From Thysanoteuthis rhombus (taxonomy: Eukaryota; Mollusca; Cephalopoda; Oegopsida; Thysanoteuthidae), in the NCBI GenBank assembly GCA_963457665.1, contig OY735215.1, positions 27,223,097 through 27,287,096 on the forward strand: a stretch of DNA of 64,000 nt. Direction: 5' to 3'. Both the position numbers and the translations under genes were made by a program. Below are positions 11,421 through 22,917 of this stretch, piece after piece. The notes under the pieces were generated by a model, which saw nothing but the letters and a program-made list of their open reading frames with translations, was not told the origin of the DNA and did not search any database. How positions within the stretch are numbered: the stretch's first letter is position 1; each line of letters begins with the position of its first letter.

Positions 11421-13230
11421 ACGGCTACTATGATAGTTTTGATACAACGTATCGGAAAATACCTACGCGCATTCAAGTAATTAGGACTCTATTGCTAGTT
11501 ATTTACAGTTTTGCCCTAAACAAGCACTCCAGAATAATGTCCTTGTGCCAGCCACATCCAATCCAAATAAATTCATATCAAGATTAGGTGTTTGACTGGT
11601 ATGATGAGATTTTTCATGTTTTTGGTTTTGTTCATTCATTCAGAAAGAAAATCGTGTATCAAAATCAAGTCTTTAGAACATTCTACACTCTTTGCGATCG
11701 GTCTTGATATTTACTCTAAACATAGAGAAATGCAAAGAGGAAGATTATGTCACGCCAATCTTGCAGAAAAATTCCTATAACCATGGATAATATCAGCAGA
11801 CAGTTATTGTTATCAGAATCAGTCAGTCCCATACATTTCATGTAAAATGAATTAAAACATATAAAAATGTTTATATCAATCATATTAAGCTTTTATTGTG
11901 TTAAACTGTTGATAACAATTAATTTAATAACATTATGAATACATAAAGATGAATGTAAATTGTTCCAATTATTAAATCCTTTCTTTGTTGTTATCAGTCG
12001 GTTACTGTTATCTAAAAGACCCTGTTTCAAAATGATCGCCATAAGCGGCTTCCTCTTAAACGGAGAGCTGAACCATTTTTTGTGGGTTTCGCTTGGAGCT
12101 CTTTGGTATGATTGAACATCATTGTTAGGGTGTTAAGCTCAACAAGTAAAAGGCATTGAGAGAATCCTTTCTCACCCGTTGATAACTTCAGCAAACTATA
12201 ATCCGTATTAATATACGTGGATTAAACCCGGCGTGAAGAAAGGACAGATTATTGGTACGACCTGTTAGGATCGAACCACTTTCAATATCTTCCGAAACTT
12301 GTACGCTAAACTATGTATTACACTTCACTATTCACACGTGGGCCAGCATACAAAAATTTGTTACGTTCAAGCAGTGTAGATATCTGCTAGATATATAAGT
12401 AGTCGCAGTATTAGTAGTATTTTAATAGAACTGTAGTAGTATTGGTGATTTAAATCCAGGTATTTATTACTACTTACTAGCTAAAAACTTGCCCGTCAAT
12501 AGATGGTTAGAAATCAGATCATTATTATCAGGATAAGCGCGAACGCAGACCCCCTACTGTCATTAGATTTTTGTATTTTTTTAGTTAACATATTTCAGGG
12601 GTAACTTATTCAATACCTCTGGCTATTTAGAGGTCACATACCTTGGTCAGACTTTCAGTATTTTAGATAAATAGATTGAAAACAGATGATTAGTATCGCG
12701 GTGAGCACGAATGGTAACCCCACCATTATTCTTTTCCAAAAATACAAAAAAAAAACAAACAAAAAAACAAACTCGGTCCATTGAGTAAAAATTTGGAATT
12801 TTTACTCATTGCACGCATGTTTAGATTATTTCTATAGCGTGACAGAAAAATAGACAAACAAACACTGTGACGGACATTATCAAATTATGTATATATATTA
12901 GTTGAATACCTGTCTCGTGTACGGGTTATTTGGTTAATACTCACACATACATTGGGTTTCTTCAGGTGAATCTGAAGAAGCCCAAGCAGGGCAGACACAG
13001 AAACGTGTTATACACACACACAATCCCATATACGCACACACAGACATATATATGTATTTATTGAACGGAAAGTAAGGGTCCAGTTTTGCATAATAATTGC
13101 ATTATCAATAAAATGATGGAAACTTTTTTTTCAAAAAACGTTTGAATTTAATTTCATTTATAAAAAAAAGTCTTGTTCACTTTTGACCCCTTAAAGTAGT
13201 ATACATAAATGTATAAAATAAGACGATATA
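11421..13230. other. mostly unassigned sequence
   Basis: No coding region recognised. A SINE-like fragment lies at 12228-12350, A-rich runs at 12746-12772, and scattered CA repeats at 13010-13050. Confidence 0.5.
12228..12350 (-). mobile_element. tRNA-derived SINE-like fragment
   Basis: The minus strand reads AGTGGTTCGATCCTAACAGGTCG, a good B-box, preceded about 40 bases upstream by TAGTTTAGCGTACAAG as a possible A-box region. A related B-box piece (TGGTTCTATCCTAACAGGTCG) is at 26365-26390 on the same strand. Confidence 0.5.
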
Positions 13231-13261
13231 TATAGAGGAACGTCCACAGGAGGGTACAAGG

Positions 13262-13446
13262 GTGTGCTTTTGCACCCCCGGGAAAATTCTACTGCCCATA
13301 TATTCTACTCGTTTTTTTCCACACATTTACAAGGAATATAAGTAATCTTCTCAAAAAGTCATCTCTGAAGAATGAAAATTCCACAAAACTAAAATAACTT
13401 GTATTATTATGGACAAACATGGGCACCTGCTGGGGGTGCAAACAGG
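13262..13446. repeat. imperfect inverted repeat
   Basis: TTTTGCACCCCC near 13269 and GGGGGTGCAAAC near 13434 are complementary in their core and frame about 155 bases. Possibly a small non-autonomous DNA transposon, but the arms are short. Confidence 0.3.
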
Positions 13447-13904
13447 GCATTTCCCCACTTTAGGTCAGGCTTTCTCTCATAGGATGAAAGGGCTGGAAAG
13501 TTGAAACCTTATCGTCAATAAAAGTCAGGGATGCTGTACAAGTGTTTTATGTAACCCCAACTTAATGCACCCATGTAAAAAGATGGTGCTATTCTTCACA
13601 GCTAACAGGATTGCCTCTAAGATATATTGCAAGTAAATCGTCTTGCCCCTCCCGGAGATATATCTTTTTGAACCCACCTCAGGAAAACTGGCTGCTGACT
13701 CCCATGTATATATATGGGCAGAAGGAGGTTCCACTTTAGAATTATAGTTACGTTGTAAATAAAAACCTCTCCAAAACCGTTTGAAAATATTTTTCTCGAA
13801 ACCTTTTGTTTTAATCCCGCCCTTAGGTTATGTAGGGCTGTCACCATGTTTAAATACCTTTTATAGCGTGATAGACAAACACACAAACGAAGATACCTCC
13901 CACT

Positions 13905-13912
13905 TACACACA

Positions 13913-14003
<91 letters not shown>
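13905..14003. repeat. (CA)n-(TA)n compound array
   Basis: CA units to about 13952, then pure TA. Confidence 0.95.
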
Positions 14004-14007
<4 letters not shown>

Positions 14008-14348
14008 TTCATTTTTATCCAAGTTAATCAACATCCCTGTTTAATGATTTACGATTATTCATCATCACAATTACTTATTATCAATTTTTGTCATTCAGTG
14101 ACCTGTTTCATGTACTCTTCACTACACATTGTGTATTCTAAATCTAAATCGATTGCAATCATTTGTTATGATTAATAATTTATTAATATTTAATTATGAT
14201 CAATATTTATACTTTGTTTTATGAGATTGCATTTATATCTTGATATTTGTGTCTCCGTTGTTATTATTTCAAATTGTCTTCAGTCTTCAGTCATCAAATG
14301 GTTTTATTTGTGAACTAGTTAATCCCCGTGGAAGAATTCGCGGATGTT

Positions 14349-14693
14349 CACGTTTACCCCATTATCCGAAAGTAAAGCATTCGTTTCGTGGGCCGAAATG
14401 GCTTAAAGCCAAGACGGAATTATCGTTATTTCGTATGAAAAATATTTTTGAGCGTCTCCAGCTCCAAAATACGGTTAGAATGGTATGTCAGGCTGAGTCA
14501 TCGGCGGGGGGGGTATCATGTCGAGGGGTACAGGAGATTGGGATGTGGAATAGAGAGGAATAGCTCGTAAGCCGTCTTTAGGATGACTTACTGCAAAACC
14601 AAAACTCTGCACTATTTTCGCCTTTCGCCTTTTTTTTCGTAAAAAGCGAAAAAGAGTCGTAAAGAAACTTGCGAAATGCGAGGACTACCTGTA
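14349..14693 (-). mobile_element. MITE family E, copy 3
   Basis: Starts CGTTTACCCCATTATCCGAAAG and ends GCGAGGACTACCTGTA, the same TACAGGTA end as the 10.39 kb copy. Internal landmarks: GGGCCGAAATGGCTTAAAGC, GAAAAATATTTTTGAGCG, CTCCAAAATACGG. Near the right end a strong hairpin can form between GCCTTTTTTTTCG and CGTAAAAAGC-type sequence. Confidence 0.65.
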
Positions 14694-14739
14694 TTTGAAT
14701 TCTATTAGATGCCTTTTTTTTTAAGAAAAGAAACTAAAA

Positions 14740-14850
14740 AAAAAAAAGTCTCAGTGGAAGAGTCCATTGTTTCAAATGGTGCTCGGGAGATATTTTCATA
14801 AGTAAAGTCGTTATCTTCAAGTGGGAGAGTCCATGATCACAGACAGAGTA
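14740..14850 (-). repeat. dispersed repeat F, copy (left half of inverted pair)
   Basis: Contains GTGGAAGAGTCCATTGTTTC and, 70 bases on, GTGGGAGAGTCCATGATCAC. On the minus strand both are the F motif. It starts within 50 bases of the end of MITE E copy 3. Confidence 0.6.
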
Positions 14851-14904
14851 CCAAGAATATCACAATGTTCATTATACAACTATGAAAGATTTAATTGTTT
14901 CTCA

Positions 14905-15030
14905 GTGCGTGATAATGGACTCTTCTACTTAAAGGTAACATTTTTGCTGATAAAAATATCCGGTTCTCACAATTTGGAACAATGTATTCTTCCACTGAAA
15001 CAAGCAACAGTCTCTTCGAAAAATCATCGC
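14905..15030 (+). repeat. dispersed repeat F, copy (right half of inverted pair)
   Basis: AATGGACTCTTCTACTTAAAGG, then GCTGATAAAAATATCC, then GGAACAATGTATTCTTCCACTG: the two-motif structure also seen at 18750, 23265 and 56780. It faces the copy at 14740-14850. Confidence 0.65.
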
Positions 15031-15045
15031 TTAGAAATTCAAATA

Positions 15046-16015
15046 TTAGGTTGGTGCATGAATGATCGCAGTTTTCGCTTTTACCTTTAAAGCAGAATAT
15101 ATTAGCTCTAAATAAAAGTTATAATAGAAATAAGAACCTTCAGAATCCAAACATTTTTGCCAACTAGAAACATGTTCATTCAGTCCGGAAGCATAAAATT
15201 CTGGGGTCCTGGAACCAATGAATTCTTCGGAAGGTGTTTTGGGCTGCTGCTTGGTTGTTGGAGACTTTTCCCTTGGCAGGAAGTGGTCGAAATACTTGAA
15301 AAAGTGGTAGTTAGTCGGAGATATATCTGGTGAGTAAGCTAAGCGAGGTAGAGTTTCATAGCCTAGTTCGTTCAATTCCTGCAGGGTCAATTTCCTCTGA
15401 GTCAATTTCCACTGGGTCAATTTCTGCAGGATCAATTTCCACAGGGTCAATTCCTGCAGGGCCAATTTCCACAGGGTCAATTTCTGTTCAGGGTCATTCG
15501 TGCAACATGCAAGCTTTTTTTGCTTTCATTCAGGGTCATTTTCGTGACATGTCGAGCTTTTTTGATTTTTCTATTTGGTGCAAATGTCAGACAACTGTTG
15601 AATGGTCAATGCTTAGTCCCCCTGGAACCTCTCGAGTTCTTTTGCGTGGGTGCACCTCAGTCTTGGCTTTCGATTAGATGTCAATCACTGGAGGACGTCC
15701 ACGTCATCGAGGCTCTCGTTTCCGTTTCAAAAATTTTGGAACCAATGTTGAACGGTACGTTCCATGACGGTGACTCGGCCAAACACTTGGTTGATATTGC
15801 GAGCAGTTGCCAATGGCCCATTTTGAACCATTTTTGATCAGACAGACTCAAATAAACCAGAATAGATATCGAAAAGAAACGTTCAGCTTAAATGAATAAA
15901 GCAAAATTCACGCTTTACAAGTGGCATATTGCATGAACATAATCAAATATCTGTTTATTCCAGAAATAAGCATGAACGTTTAAAAAAAACTGCAATTATT
16001 TTTGCACCAACCTAA
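15046..16015 (-). mobile_element. mariner element with both ends and TA duplication, internally rearranged
   Basis: Left end TTAGGTTGGTGCATGA and right end TTTTGCACCAACCTAA are inverted repeats flanked by TA on both sides (15044-15045, 16016-16017). The end sequence matches cecropia/Hsmar1-type mariners. The minus strand encodes pieces of the transposase: TARNINQVFGRVTVMERTVQ at the N-terminus, ELGYETLPRLAYSPDISPTN near the C-terminus, and a tail with EFYASGLNEHVSSWQKCLD. In the mariner motif SPDLAPSDYHLF the third catalytic Asp is here Asn (codon 15310-15312). The element is 970 bp against about 1.3 kb for the family. The middle is replaced by short tandem duplications. Inactive. Confidence 0.85.
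15368..15490. repeat. 15 bp minisatellite inside the mariner
   Basis: About eight units of roughly GGGTCAATTTCCACA with TTCCTGCA variants. The period is a multiple of three, so the minus-strand frame stays open and encodes repeated QKLTQWKLTQRKL-like pentads. A second, longer duplication (TTCAGGGTCATT units at 15492 and 15530) adjoins it. Confidence 0.75.
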
Positions 16016-16239
16016 TAGTTAGTTAGATGCTTGGTGCCCTCACGCAGGTTACGACTTCAGCTATTTCTGCTCGGGCTACACATATCACAATCTTATCTGT
16101 CACGGCTCTAGTTTGCGACATATGAAGTGGACTAAGAAGTCACGAGCGCCCTAAGTGGCGTCACTTACTTCAGCCTGCGAGAAATTCGAATATATCCGCT
16201 AAAATTCCTACGGCAATTAACAAATTATTTTTTTTAATC

Positions 16240-16515
16240 AATAGGTTTTCTCCATGATCCGAAAGTAAAGACTTCCTAAAAAAAAAAAAAAAAAAACTTT
16301 TCATGAGCCCGATTAAAGCAATTATCATCAGTCTAGACGGAAAAATATTTTGGGAGTTCCCAGACCCACAAAATGATGATGATGGCATGTAGGATGGAGT
16401 TGTTGGAGGTTGCAAAGGAAAATAATGTGCGGTACCTCTATAACGACTCGATGCAAAACAAACGCAATTTCCGTTTTTCGCCTTTTTTTCGTAAAGGCGG
16501 ATAAGTGGTGAAAGC
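16240..16515 (-). mobile_element. MITE family E, copy 4
   Basis: ATAGGTTTTCTCCATGATCCGAAAGTAAAG, an A run, TTTTCATGAGCCCG, AAAGCAATTATCATCA, AAAAATATTTTGGGAGTTCC, and TGCAAAACAAACGCAATTTCCG at the right. Order and orientation are as in the copies at 8.35 and 14.35 kb. The right terminus is eroded. Confidence 0.6.
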
Positions 16516-16829
16516 CAACTTTCATCAGCAATTAAACTGAAGAGAGGAAAGGGTTAATAATTATACTGATCTGGTTCTTAGACAAAGCATTTATTGATAT
16601 CATTAGTTTAATACGCGTGGACAAATTTATGGATATATTTGAATTTTCTATGAATCTATTTTCCAAGAAAAGATATTTTTTAATGGCTGGATTGAGGTAT
16701 TTTTTCTCAGCAAAAGTTTCATCCCCGAGTGAGAGGGTCAGGTGTTACAGACAGCAAACCAAGAAAATCACACTGTCCATTATTCAAGTATACTAATTTA
16801 GTAGGAATTGGTATCATACCATCTATAAA

Positions 16830-16925
16830 CTGGGAAATCAATGAGGATCGAACCCTCTCACAACGACTAGCAAAATTAGTCGGCTAATCATTGCTATATA
16901 TGACGTCTGGCCATACATGTTTTGT
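16830..16925 (-). mobile_element. tRNA-derived SINE-like fragment
   Basis: The minus strand has TAGCAATGATTAGCCGACTA as an A-box-like region and, after a usual tRNA distance, GAGAGGGTTCGATCCTC with a paired T stem. The cloverleaf is not intact at the acceptor end, so a SINE head is more likely than a tRNA gene. Confidence 0.5.
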
Positions 16926-17157
16926 TTTTTTTGTATGATCTTCTTGTTAATCCAATTGGCAGAAATTCAAAGATCTGGGTTTAGATTTGTTTTTTAATTT
17001 AAAAAATGAAATAAGAATCATACTAAATTCGTTTACGAATGTTTTGGAACGGTGAGTAGAGGATAATTTTTTCACGGAAATCCTCAACAGGGGGAAATGA
17101 CCACTGTTATGACCAGCCAATCATACGGCTCATTATGAGAGCTGATAAGTTCTGGTT

Positions 17158-17275
17158 GTCTACCATGGTGTGATGGTTAATAAGCTTCTCTCGCAGACTC
17201 ATTCATTAATGTCACGTGTTTCATTCCTATAGACGCCTTGCTAAGTTTGCCCTGTGTCAGACTAAACTAAAATCA

Positions 17276-17276
<1 letters not shown>
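17158..17276 (+). mobile_element. tRNA-derived SINE-like element with (TA)n tail
   Basis: GTGTGATGGTTAATAAGCTTC (A-box-like), GTTTCATTCCTA (B-box-like), then the tail CCTGTGTCAGACTAAACTAA running straight into the (TA)n array at 17277. Tail motifs of this type recur at 5020, 21765, 29020 and, on the minus strand, 36025. Confidence 0.55.

Positions 17277-17344
<68 letters not shown>
17277..17344. repeat. (TA)n array
   Basis: About 33 perfect units directly after a SINE-like tail. Confidence 0.95.
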
Positions 17345-17347
<3 letters not shown>

Positions 17348-18155
17348 AAATCAACGCTTCTTCATAGGGTAATGGCTAACACAGGTCCTGTCTACTTGGT
17401 TGAAGGACTATTGACCGACAGACATTTGGCTGCACGGACATATAAACGAATGAATGTGTGGCCTTTTAATTTCGTTTGTTATTTTCATTTCATCTTTGCA
17501 ATTTAACTGGTTAATGAAACAAATGATGAAACTATAAAAAGATAGCATACGAACCTCCTGATCGAAAATTCTATACTGCTATATATATATATATTCATTG
17601 TTATATAAATGTAAATGCTTATAAATAATTGCGTTATCAAATTAACATAAGAGCAGACGGATTAGGAGTTGACAATTTAGTCGGTAGCAGCAGGAATGGT
17701 ATTTAGTAAATTTAAGAAGGAGTACATAATATACACGAGGCAGATGACCGTCAAAATGAAAAGAAAAGAAAAAACGGCTATGTGTTTATTCGACCAAATG
17801 TTCGTCGCTGAAATGTCAGTTCGGTCAAATGTCCGTCGGCCAAATGTCCATTGGTCGTCTGAGCGACTACGGCTTGTGCACTTGTCTAGAGACCATTACT
17901 GATGTGCACCCCAATACCATGGCCTTGGCAGACATACGCTAAGTTTCTAGACGATTAAATACTGATCATATGGCGAATTTCGTTGCTGGCAGTTAAATAT
18001 CGGTTAGCAAGCTCATCTCACAGACCAATGGGTGGGTGTAATGAGTTCAGGAGCCATCAGAATGACCTACGCATTTTTCCTTGTGCCAAAACTTGCTAAA
18101 TGAAAAGCTATTATCATGTTCATCTTTTCTCTCATTAATGCTATTTTTTAAATTT
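17345..18155. other. mostly unassigned sequence
   Basis: Holds a short array-like run at 17790-17870 with repeated CAAATGTCCGTCGGC/CAAATGTTCGTCGCT elements, and a SINE-tail-like CCTTGTGCCAAAACTTGC near 18080. No gene. Confidence 0.4.
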
Positions 18156-18159
18156 TTTT

Positions 18160-18300
18160 CTTTTGTTATATTCTATACATTTGCATGTTCAAGCCAAATG
18201 TTTGGTGGTTATCGTTGGACATTGAGAGACAGTAGATCTATCAAAATTTCCAGCATCTTCCTCAGTATCCTGACACACCATAGTACCGACGTAGTTTGAA
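18160..18300 (-). mobile_element. LINE 3' end, second copy of the 6.05 kb family
   Basis: GTTATCGTTGGACATTGAGAGACA...ATTTCCAGCATCTTCCTCAGTATCCT aligns over about 70 bases with 6100-6170. Only the 3' portion is recognisable and the trinucleotide tail is gone. Confidence 0.55.
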
Positions 18301-18744
18301 AGAGAGAAAACTCTTAGTCTTACTGAGGATAGGTGAATTTCTTGGATCGATAAAGATCTGTTATGTGAGTTTACGATAACTTATTGTGGTTTTGGGAAAA
18401 CCTTTCTATTCCTCGAATAACAACGGCTCACAGTTTACTGAAACATAATGGCATTGCCCGAATATGACATTAACATCAATTTCTACCATTAGTGAATCAT
18501 CCAAGGGCACATACTATATAATTCATAAAATAAAAAAGAATAAAGATCTAAATTTGATTTCAAGTGTGATGAAAGATATCTAGCGTGTGATTAAAATTTG
18601 TCAGATACGAAAAGAAAAAAGTCACGTATCAAATTCTGTCCCCAGAATGCGATATATTGCACGATACCTAATTTTGAATCAAGATATTTAAAAGCATGTA
18701 TTTATATGATAAAGTGAGTGGCTTTTTTTTGTTTCTCTCTCCAT

Positions 18745-18840
18745 AACAATGGACTCTTCGACCTAAAAATGATAATTTTGCAGATGAAAATATCTTCTAA
18801 CCCTCTTTTGAAACAATGGGCTCTTCTAAGGTCACGGGTT
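18745..18840 (+). repeat. dispersed repeat F, copy
   Basis: ATAACAATGGACTCTTCGACC, GATGAAAATATCTTC, TTTGAAACAATGGGCTCTTC: both halves of the family motif with the usual spacing. Confidence 0.65.
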
Positions 18841-18940
18841 CAGTTACTTTTTATTAAAACCTCAGATGAAATTGATTTATGAAAACATCTTGGGTAGATA
18901 TATTCACTAAATACATTGCATCCACCAGTATATATGTATT

Positions 18941-19079
<139 letters not shown>

Positions 19080-19702
19080 TGACGGACACAATTTATTTGA
19101 CCTCACGAACTTATTGCAGAGGTGTCATAAGTTTTACATATATACATATGGTTTCTTAGAAATGATATATATCGTGAAATTTTTTACTGGGATTAAATCG
19201 GTGAGATAAAAAGAAAAACTGAACCAGTCCATTTTCTTCCTTACACTCTTCCCCTCTCTCTCTCTTTCTCTATCTATCTATCTATCTTTCTTCCTTCCTT
19301 TGCTTGTCTCTTTTTCCTTGTTTTCTCTCTTTCTTTCCCCAGTTGGTCAGTGTTTTATGCCAAGCCCATTCAAGTCCAACAATCGGATGATCTGTGTAGC
19401 ATCTCTCGTCGTAGCAGCACTACTCATAGCCAACGATTTTTTTTCTTCTCATATCTTTATGGGTTCACGTAATTTTTTATTTAAATGATTTTTCCCTTCC
19501 ATTCCCCTCGTCTAACAATGATTTTCCGATCTTTTCATCCATTTACATTCTTTATGAAAATTGTACTGAGAAAAATGTTTTGGCTTCGCAGCAAATCGAG
19601 GAAAAAAAATCCCTGCTGGATCTTAGTCTCAAACAACTAATAGACTAACAGAAAGATGGGTAAGTGAATAAAGGTATTGAAACACACCATCAATCCTTTC
19701 CT

Positions 19703-19703
19703 G

Positions 19704-19760
<57 letters not shown>

Positions 19761-19782
19761 TAGATAGATAGATAGATAGATA
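19703..19782. repeat. (CT)n-(TA)n-(GATA)n compound array
   Basis: Short CT run, TA units, then about six GATA units. Confidence 0.9.
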
Positions 19783-19826
19783 CCTAAGAAAGACAGGAAA
19801 CATGCATACTTGTAGCTAATCTATGC

Positions 19827-19830
<4 letters not shown>

Positions 19831-19913
<83 letters not shown>
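19831..19913. repeat. (TA)n array
   Basis: About 41 perfect units. Confidence 0.95.
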
Positions 19914-19918
<5 letters not shown>

Positions 19919-20384
19919 CTGAGAAGTCCATAATAAAGAATAAAATTACAAATACAAGTAAAATTGCATGTAACAAGAATCTAAAATTGTAGAATTAACA
20001 GTTAGAAGACAAGTTGAAATTACACGGATCAGATTTTAGGTGGATTGTGTGAAACACGGTTGTAAATTCTTTGGAGCTTTGTATGAAAATTGACTGAAAA
20101 AATCATTCCTTTTTAGCTCTACGATATTAAAAGTTCACACGCACACACACGCACACACAAACACACACACAACTAATAGATTAAAAGAAAGATGGGTAAG
20201 TGAATAATACATATGACAACAGATGGAGCAAAAGGCTAAGTCATTGGTGCCCACGGGACAGTAAACGCAATAGGAAAAGACCGGGCAAAAGATGCTGGGG
20301 TGAGATAGAAATGTTTGCCAGTAAGCTATGGCAGACGTAAGCGATGGTGTAGGCCTTTATCCAGCTGTGAACTTATAATGGCTG

Positions 20385-20388
<4 letters not shown>

Positions 20389-20448
<60 letters not shown>
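20389..20448. repeat. (TA)n array, tail of SINE T
   Basis: About 29 units directly against the 3' end of the minus-strand SINE T copy at 20449-20630. Confidence 0.95.
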
Positions 20449-20449
<1 letters not shown>

Positions 20450-20630
20450 AGAAATGGATATATATGATCCGACAGAATGATTATGAATTGCGTTGTATTA
20501 TATCGAAACTCTTTTATGAAATGATCTCCCGTCGTTACATGGTTAAAACTCAGCCTAGACAATGTAAATAGTATAAACGATTAAAGAAAATGGGTCTGTT
20601 GAAGGAATCGAACCTGCAACCGAATTTCTG
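20449..20630 (-). mobile_element. SINE family T, copy 1
   Basis: Minus strand: GTTGCAGGTTCGATTCCTTC (tRNA T-arm-like B box), then CAGACCCATTTTC, ATCGTTTATACTATTTACA, GTAACGACGGGAGATCATTTC and ATCATATATATCC running into (TA)n. The same order is present at 24.44 and 41.49-41.76 kb. The tRNA 5' half is missing. Confidence 0.6.
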
Positions 20631-20636
20631 TATAAT

Positions 20637-20639
<3 letters not shown>

Positions 20640-20677
<38 letters not shown>

Positions 20678-20680
20678 GCA

Positions 20681-20739
<59 letters not shown>
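20640..20739. repeat. (CA)n-(TA)n compound array
   Basis: CA with CGCA variants, then TA. Confidence 0.95.
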
Positions 20740-20741
<2 letters not shown>

Positions 20742-22090
20742 TAGCAAAATGTCTGGAGTTGCCGAGGCTGTAAAGTAGCTATAAATGGCCAAGAGTTGTT
20801 GTTAATGAAGACTTATTCGGCATGATTAAGCACTATTGGTTTCCCAGTGGAAAGAAATGAAGTGGATGTCCACTACACTTATAAAAGTATGGTGTCTAAT
20901 ACGTTCTTCAAGTCAGTACATTTTATGGGTAGTTTCATGCAATACCGTTAGCTACAATGCCTTTTTCGGAGGAGAAGAACGACATACCGCAAACTTCCCC
21001 ATGGTGCACGACTGAATAGGATTCATCCGTCATTATGATAATATAGAAAGAAGCAACATGGAAACCAAGTTTTTAAGAAAAAAACTTTCATTTTTTTTAT
21101 GACGTTCCGCTTTTGAGGAACCTTTTACGAACAAACAAAAAATGAAAATACAAAAAGTAGGAGATACAAAGGGCGGTATGAGTGGTCCTGACATTGGTAG
21201 ATCCAATTCTATTTTTGAGGAGAACAGGCCCCTAGTGGGCATCTTTGTATGTGAAGTATAAGTTCATGAGCATATCAATAAATCAGTACATATTGTCGTA
21301 TTGTGTGTATTATTGAGACATAATTCTCACCACTATATAAACACCCCAGAATTACATGCCCAACATTATAGACACACACACATACACCTAACATAAAAAT
21401 GCACATACGTCTATTTTATATTTCATTTTACATACATAAATATACACACAAACAGCATCTATCTATCTATCAATCTATCTATTGAAGAATGTCCCGCTGT
21501 TAACAGGCTAGTCTCGTTATTGATCTCTGCTGTAGTGACCTGACTAGAGGACAGTGTTTGAGTCCTAGTAAAGGTCAATATTTCATATGCTGATTCACAA
21601 AGCAAGAAGGCTCTCCTCATTTAGAACATTGATGGTACATAAACTACCTACTGCTATTTCACTCCATTTTCCCTTGTGTCGTATTGAACTAAGCTTAGTA
21701 AGATATTGATCGGTTCTCTAGTGAGTTTGATTCTCACCGGGTGTCCCACCATCCTGGCCTGGTGCCAGACTAAGCTAAGCTTTGTAAATACTCATAAAGA
21801 GAGTTAATGAATGAGAGGACGATACAGGGAGACTAAACGGAAGTTAATACCTTATAATTATACAGACATGTTATGCATACATGGAAATATACACTTAATT
21901 GAGATGATTTATGAGTTTACACGTACACACGCAAACACGTGTTCACAAACATACATACACTGACACACACACATACACACACACACACACGCACTCAAGT
22001 AAAAAAAAAAGAAAAAGATCGTCGACAGACGTTATGACTCATTTTTAATTTCCCTCTTTCTCTTTCCCGATATCCGCACGATCACTAGTT
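20740..22090. other. mostly unassigned sequence
   Basis: Contains SINE-like fragments (21495-21800) and a CA-rich stretch at 21950-21991. The open frame at 21033-21242 (minus) has no recognisable domain. Confidence 0.5.
21495..21800 (+). mobile_element. two tRNA-derived SINE-like fragments
   Basis: The first has TTTGAGTCCTAGTAAAGG as a B-box-like element near 21557. The second has GTGAGTTTGATTCTCACC (a paired T-arm) near 21722 and the tail CCTGGTGCCAGACTAAGCTAAGC near 21763. Confidence 0.5.
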
Positions 22091-22159
22091 GATAATTATA
22101 AACTTATACTACGAGCGCGAACATATGCCGAGTCCATAATTATATACCCTCTGCCCGTA

Positions 22160-22232
22160 AACACACTCACACACACACACAAACACACACACACACACAC
22201 GCGCACACAGGCGCGCGCGCGTGCGCACTTGC
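22160..22232. repeat. CA/CG-rich simple repeat
   Basis: (CA)n followed by CGCGCG-type units, potentially Z-DNA-forming. Confidence 0.85.
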
Positions 22233-22315
22233 ACGCTTTTACGGTTGCTACATTTAACCACCTGTCCACATAGACGGAAATCATTATCTTCATCAGATGC
22301 CTTCAATACACGAAC

Positions 22316-22358
<43 letters not shown>

Positions 22359-22374
22359 TAATAATAATAAGAAG
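22316..22374. repeat. (AAT)n microsatellite
   Basis: About nineteen trinucleotide units with one GAT variant. Such arrays can be LINE 3' tails, but no LINE sequence was recognised beside it. Confidence 0.95.
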
Positions 22375-22774
22375 AAAAATAACTGATAATATAATTTTTT
22401 TAATGTGATTTCTGTCAACAAAAGCCGGATCGTACTCTCCTTTTGTTCTTGGTTTGTTTCCAGCGAATTCATTGTCCTCCGTTTAGGTTTTTCCCCTTTC
22501 AACATCATTTCATATTTTCCGATCTATTTTTTTTTAATTTTTATATCTTAACTTGTAAAGCACGTCTCCGCTTACGTTTTGTTTTAACCTCTTTAGCACT
22601 GGTTCTGCCTTATTCAAAGAATCAGGATCCAGGCAAAGGTTTCATGCGCCCCCAACCGAGACTTCAAATTTGAGCTCTCAGTTGTATTGTAGCCCTGTGG
22701 AGAAGTATGCAGAATTTTGATATTTACTCAGCTTATCTTATAGGTAGATGAATGGAATAGGGATAGGAAGATTG

Positions 22775-22830
22775 TAATGCACTAATCTTCTACTGTGCTC
22801 TGCCTTCTGGCTAGGATCAGAGTGTAGTAT
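22775..22830 (-). repeat. single unit of the 11.2 kb tandem repeat
   Basis: On the minus strand GAGTGCACATATACTACACTCTGATCC...GCCAGAAGGCAG matches the middle unit at 11286 closely. Confidence 0.5.
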
Positions 22831-22855
22831 ATGTGCACTCAAAACAACTCAAAAA

Positions 22856-22856
<1 letters not shown>

Positions 22857-22914
<58 letters not shown>
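22857..22914. repeat. (TA)n array
   Basis: About 28 units. Confidence 0.95.

Positions 22915-22917
<3 letters not shown>

Noticed and set aside
16830-16925. tRNA gene on the minus strand
   Set aside because: A good B box and T-arm, but the acceptor and anticodon stems do not close. A SINE head is the simpler reading. The same applies at 12.3, 20.6, 21.7 and 49.8 kb.
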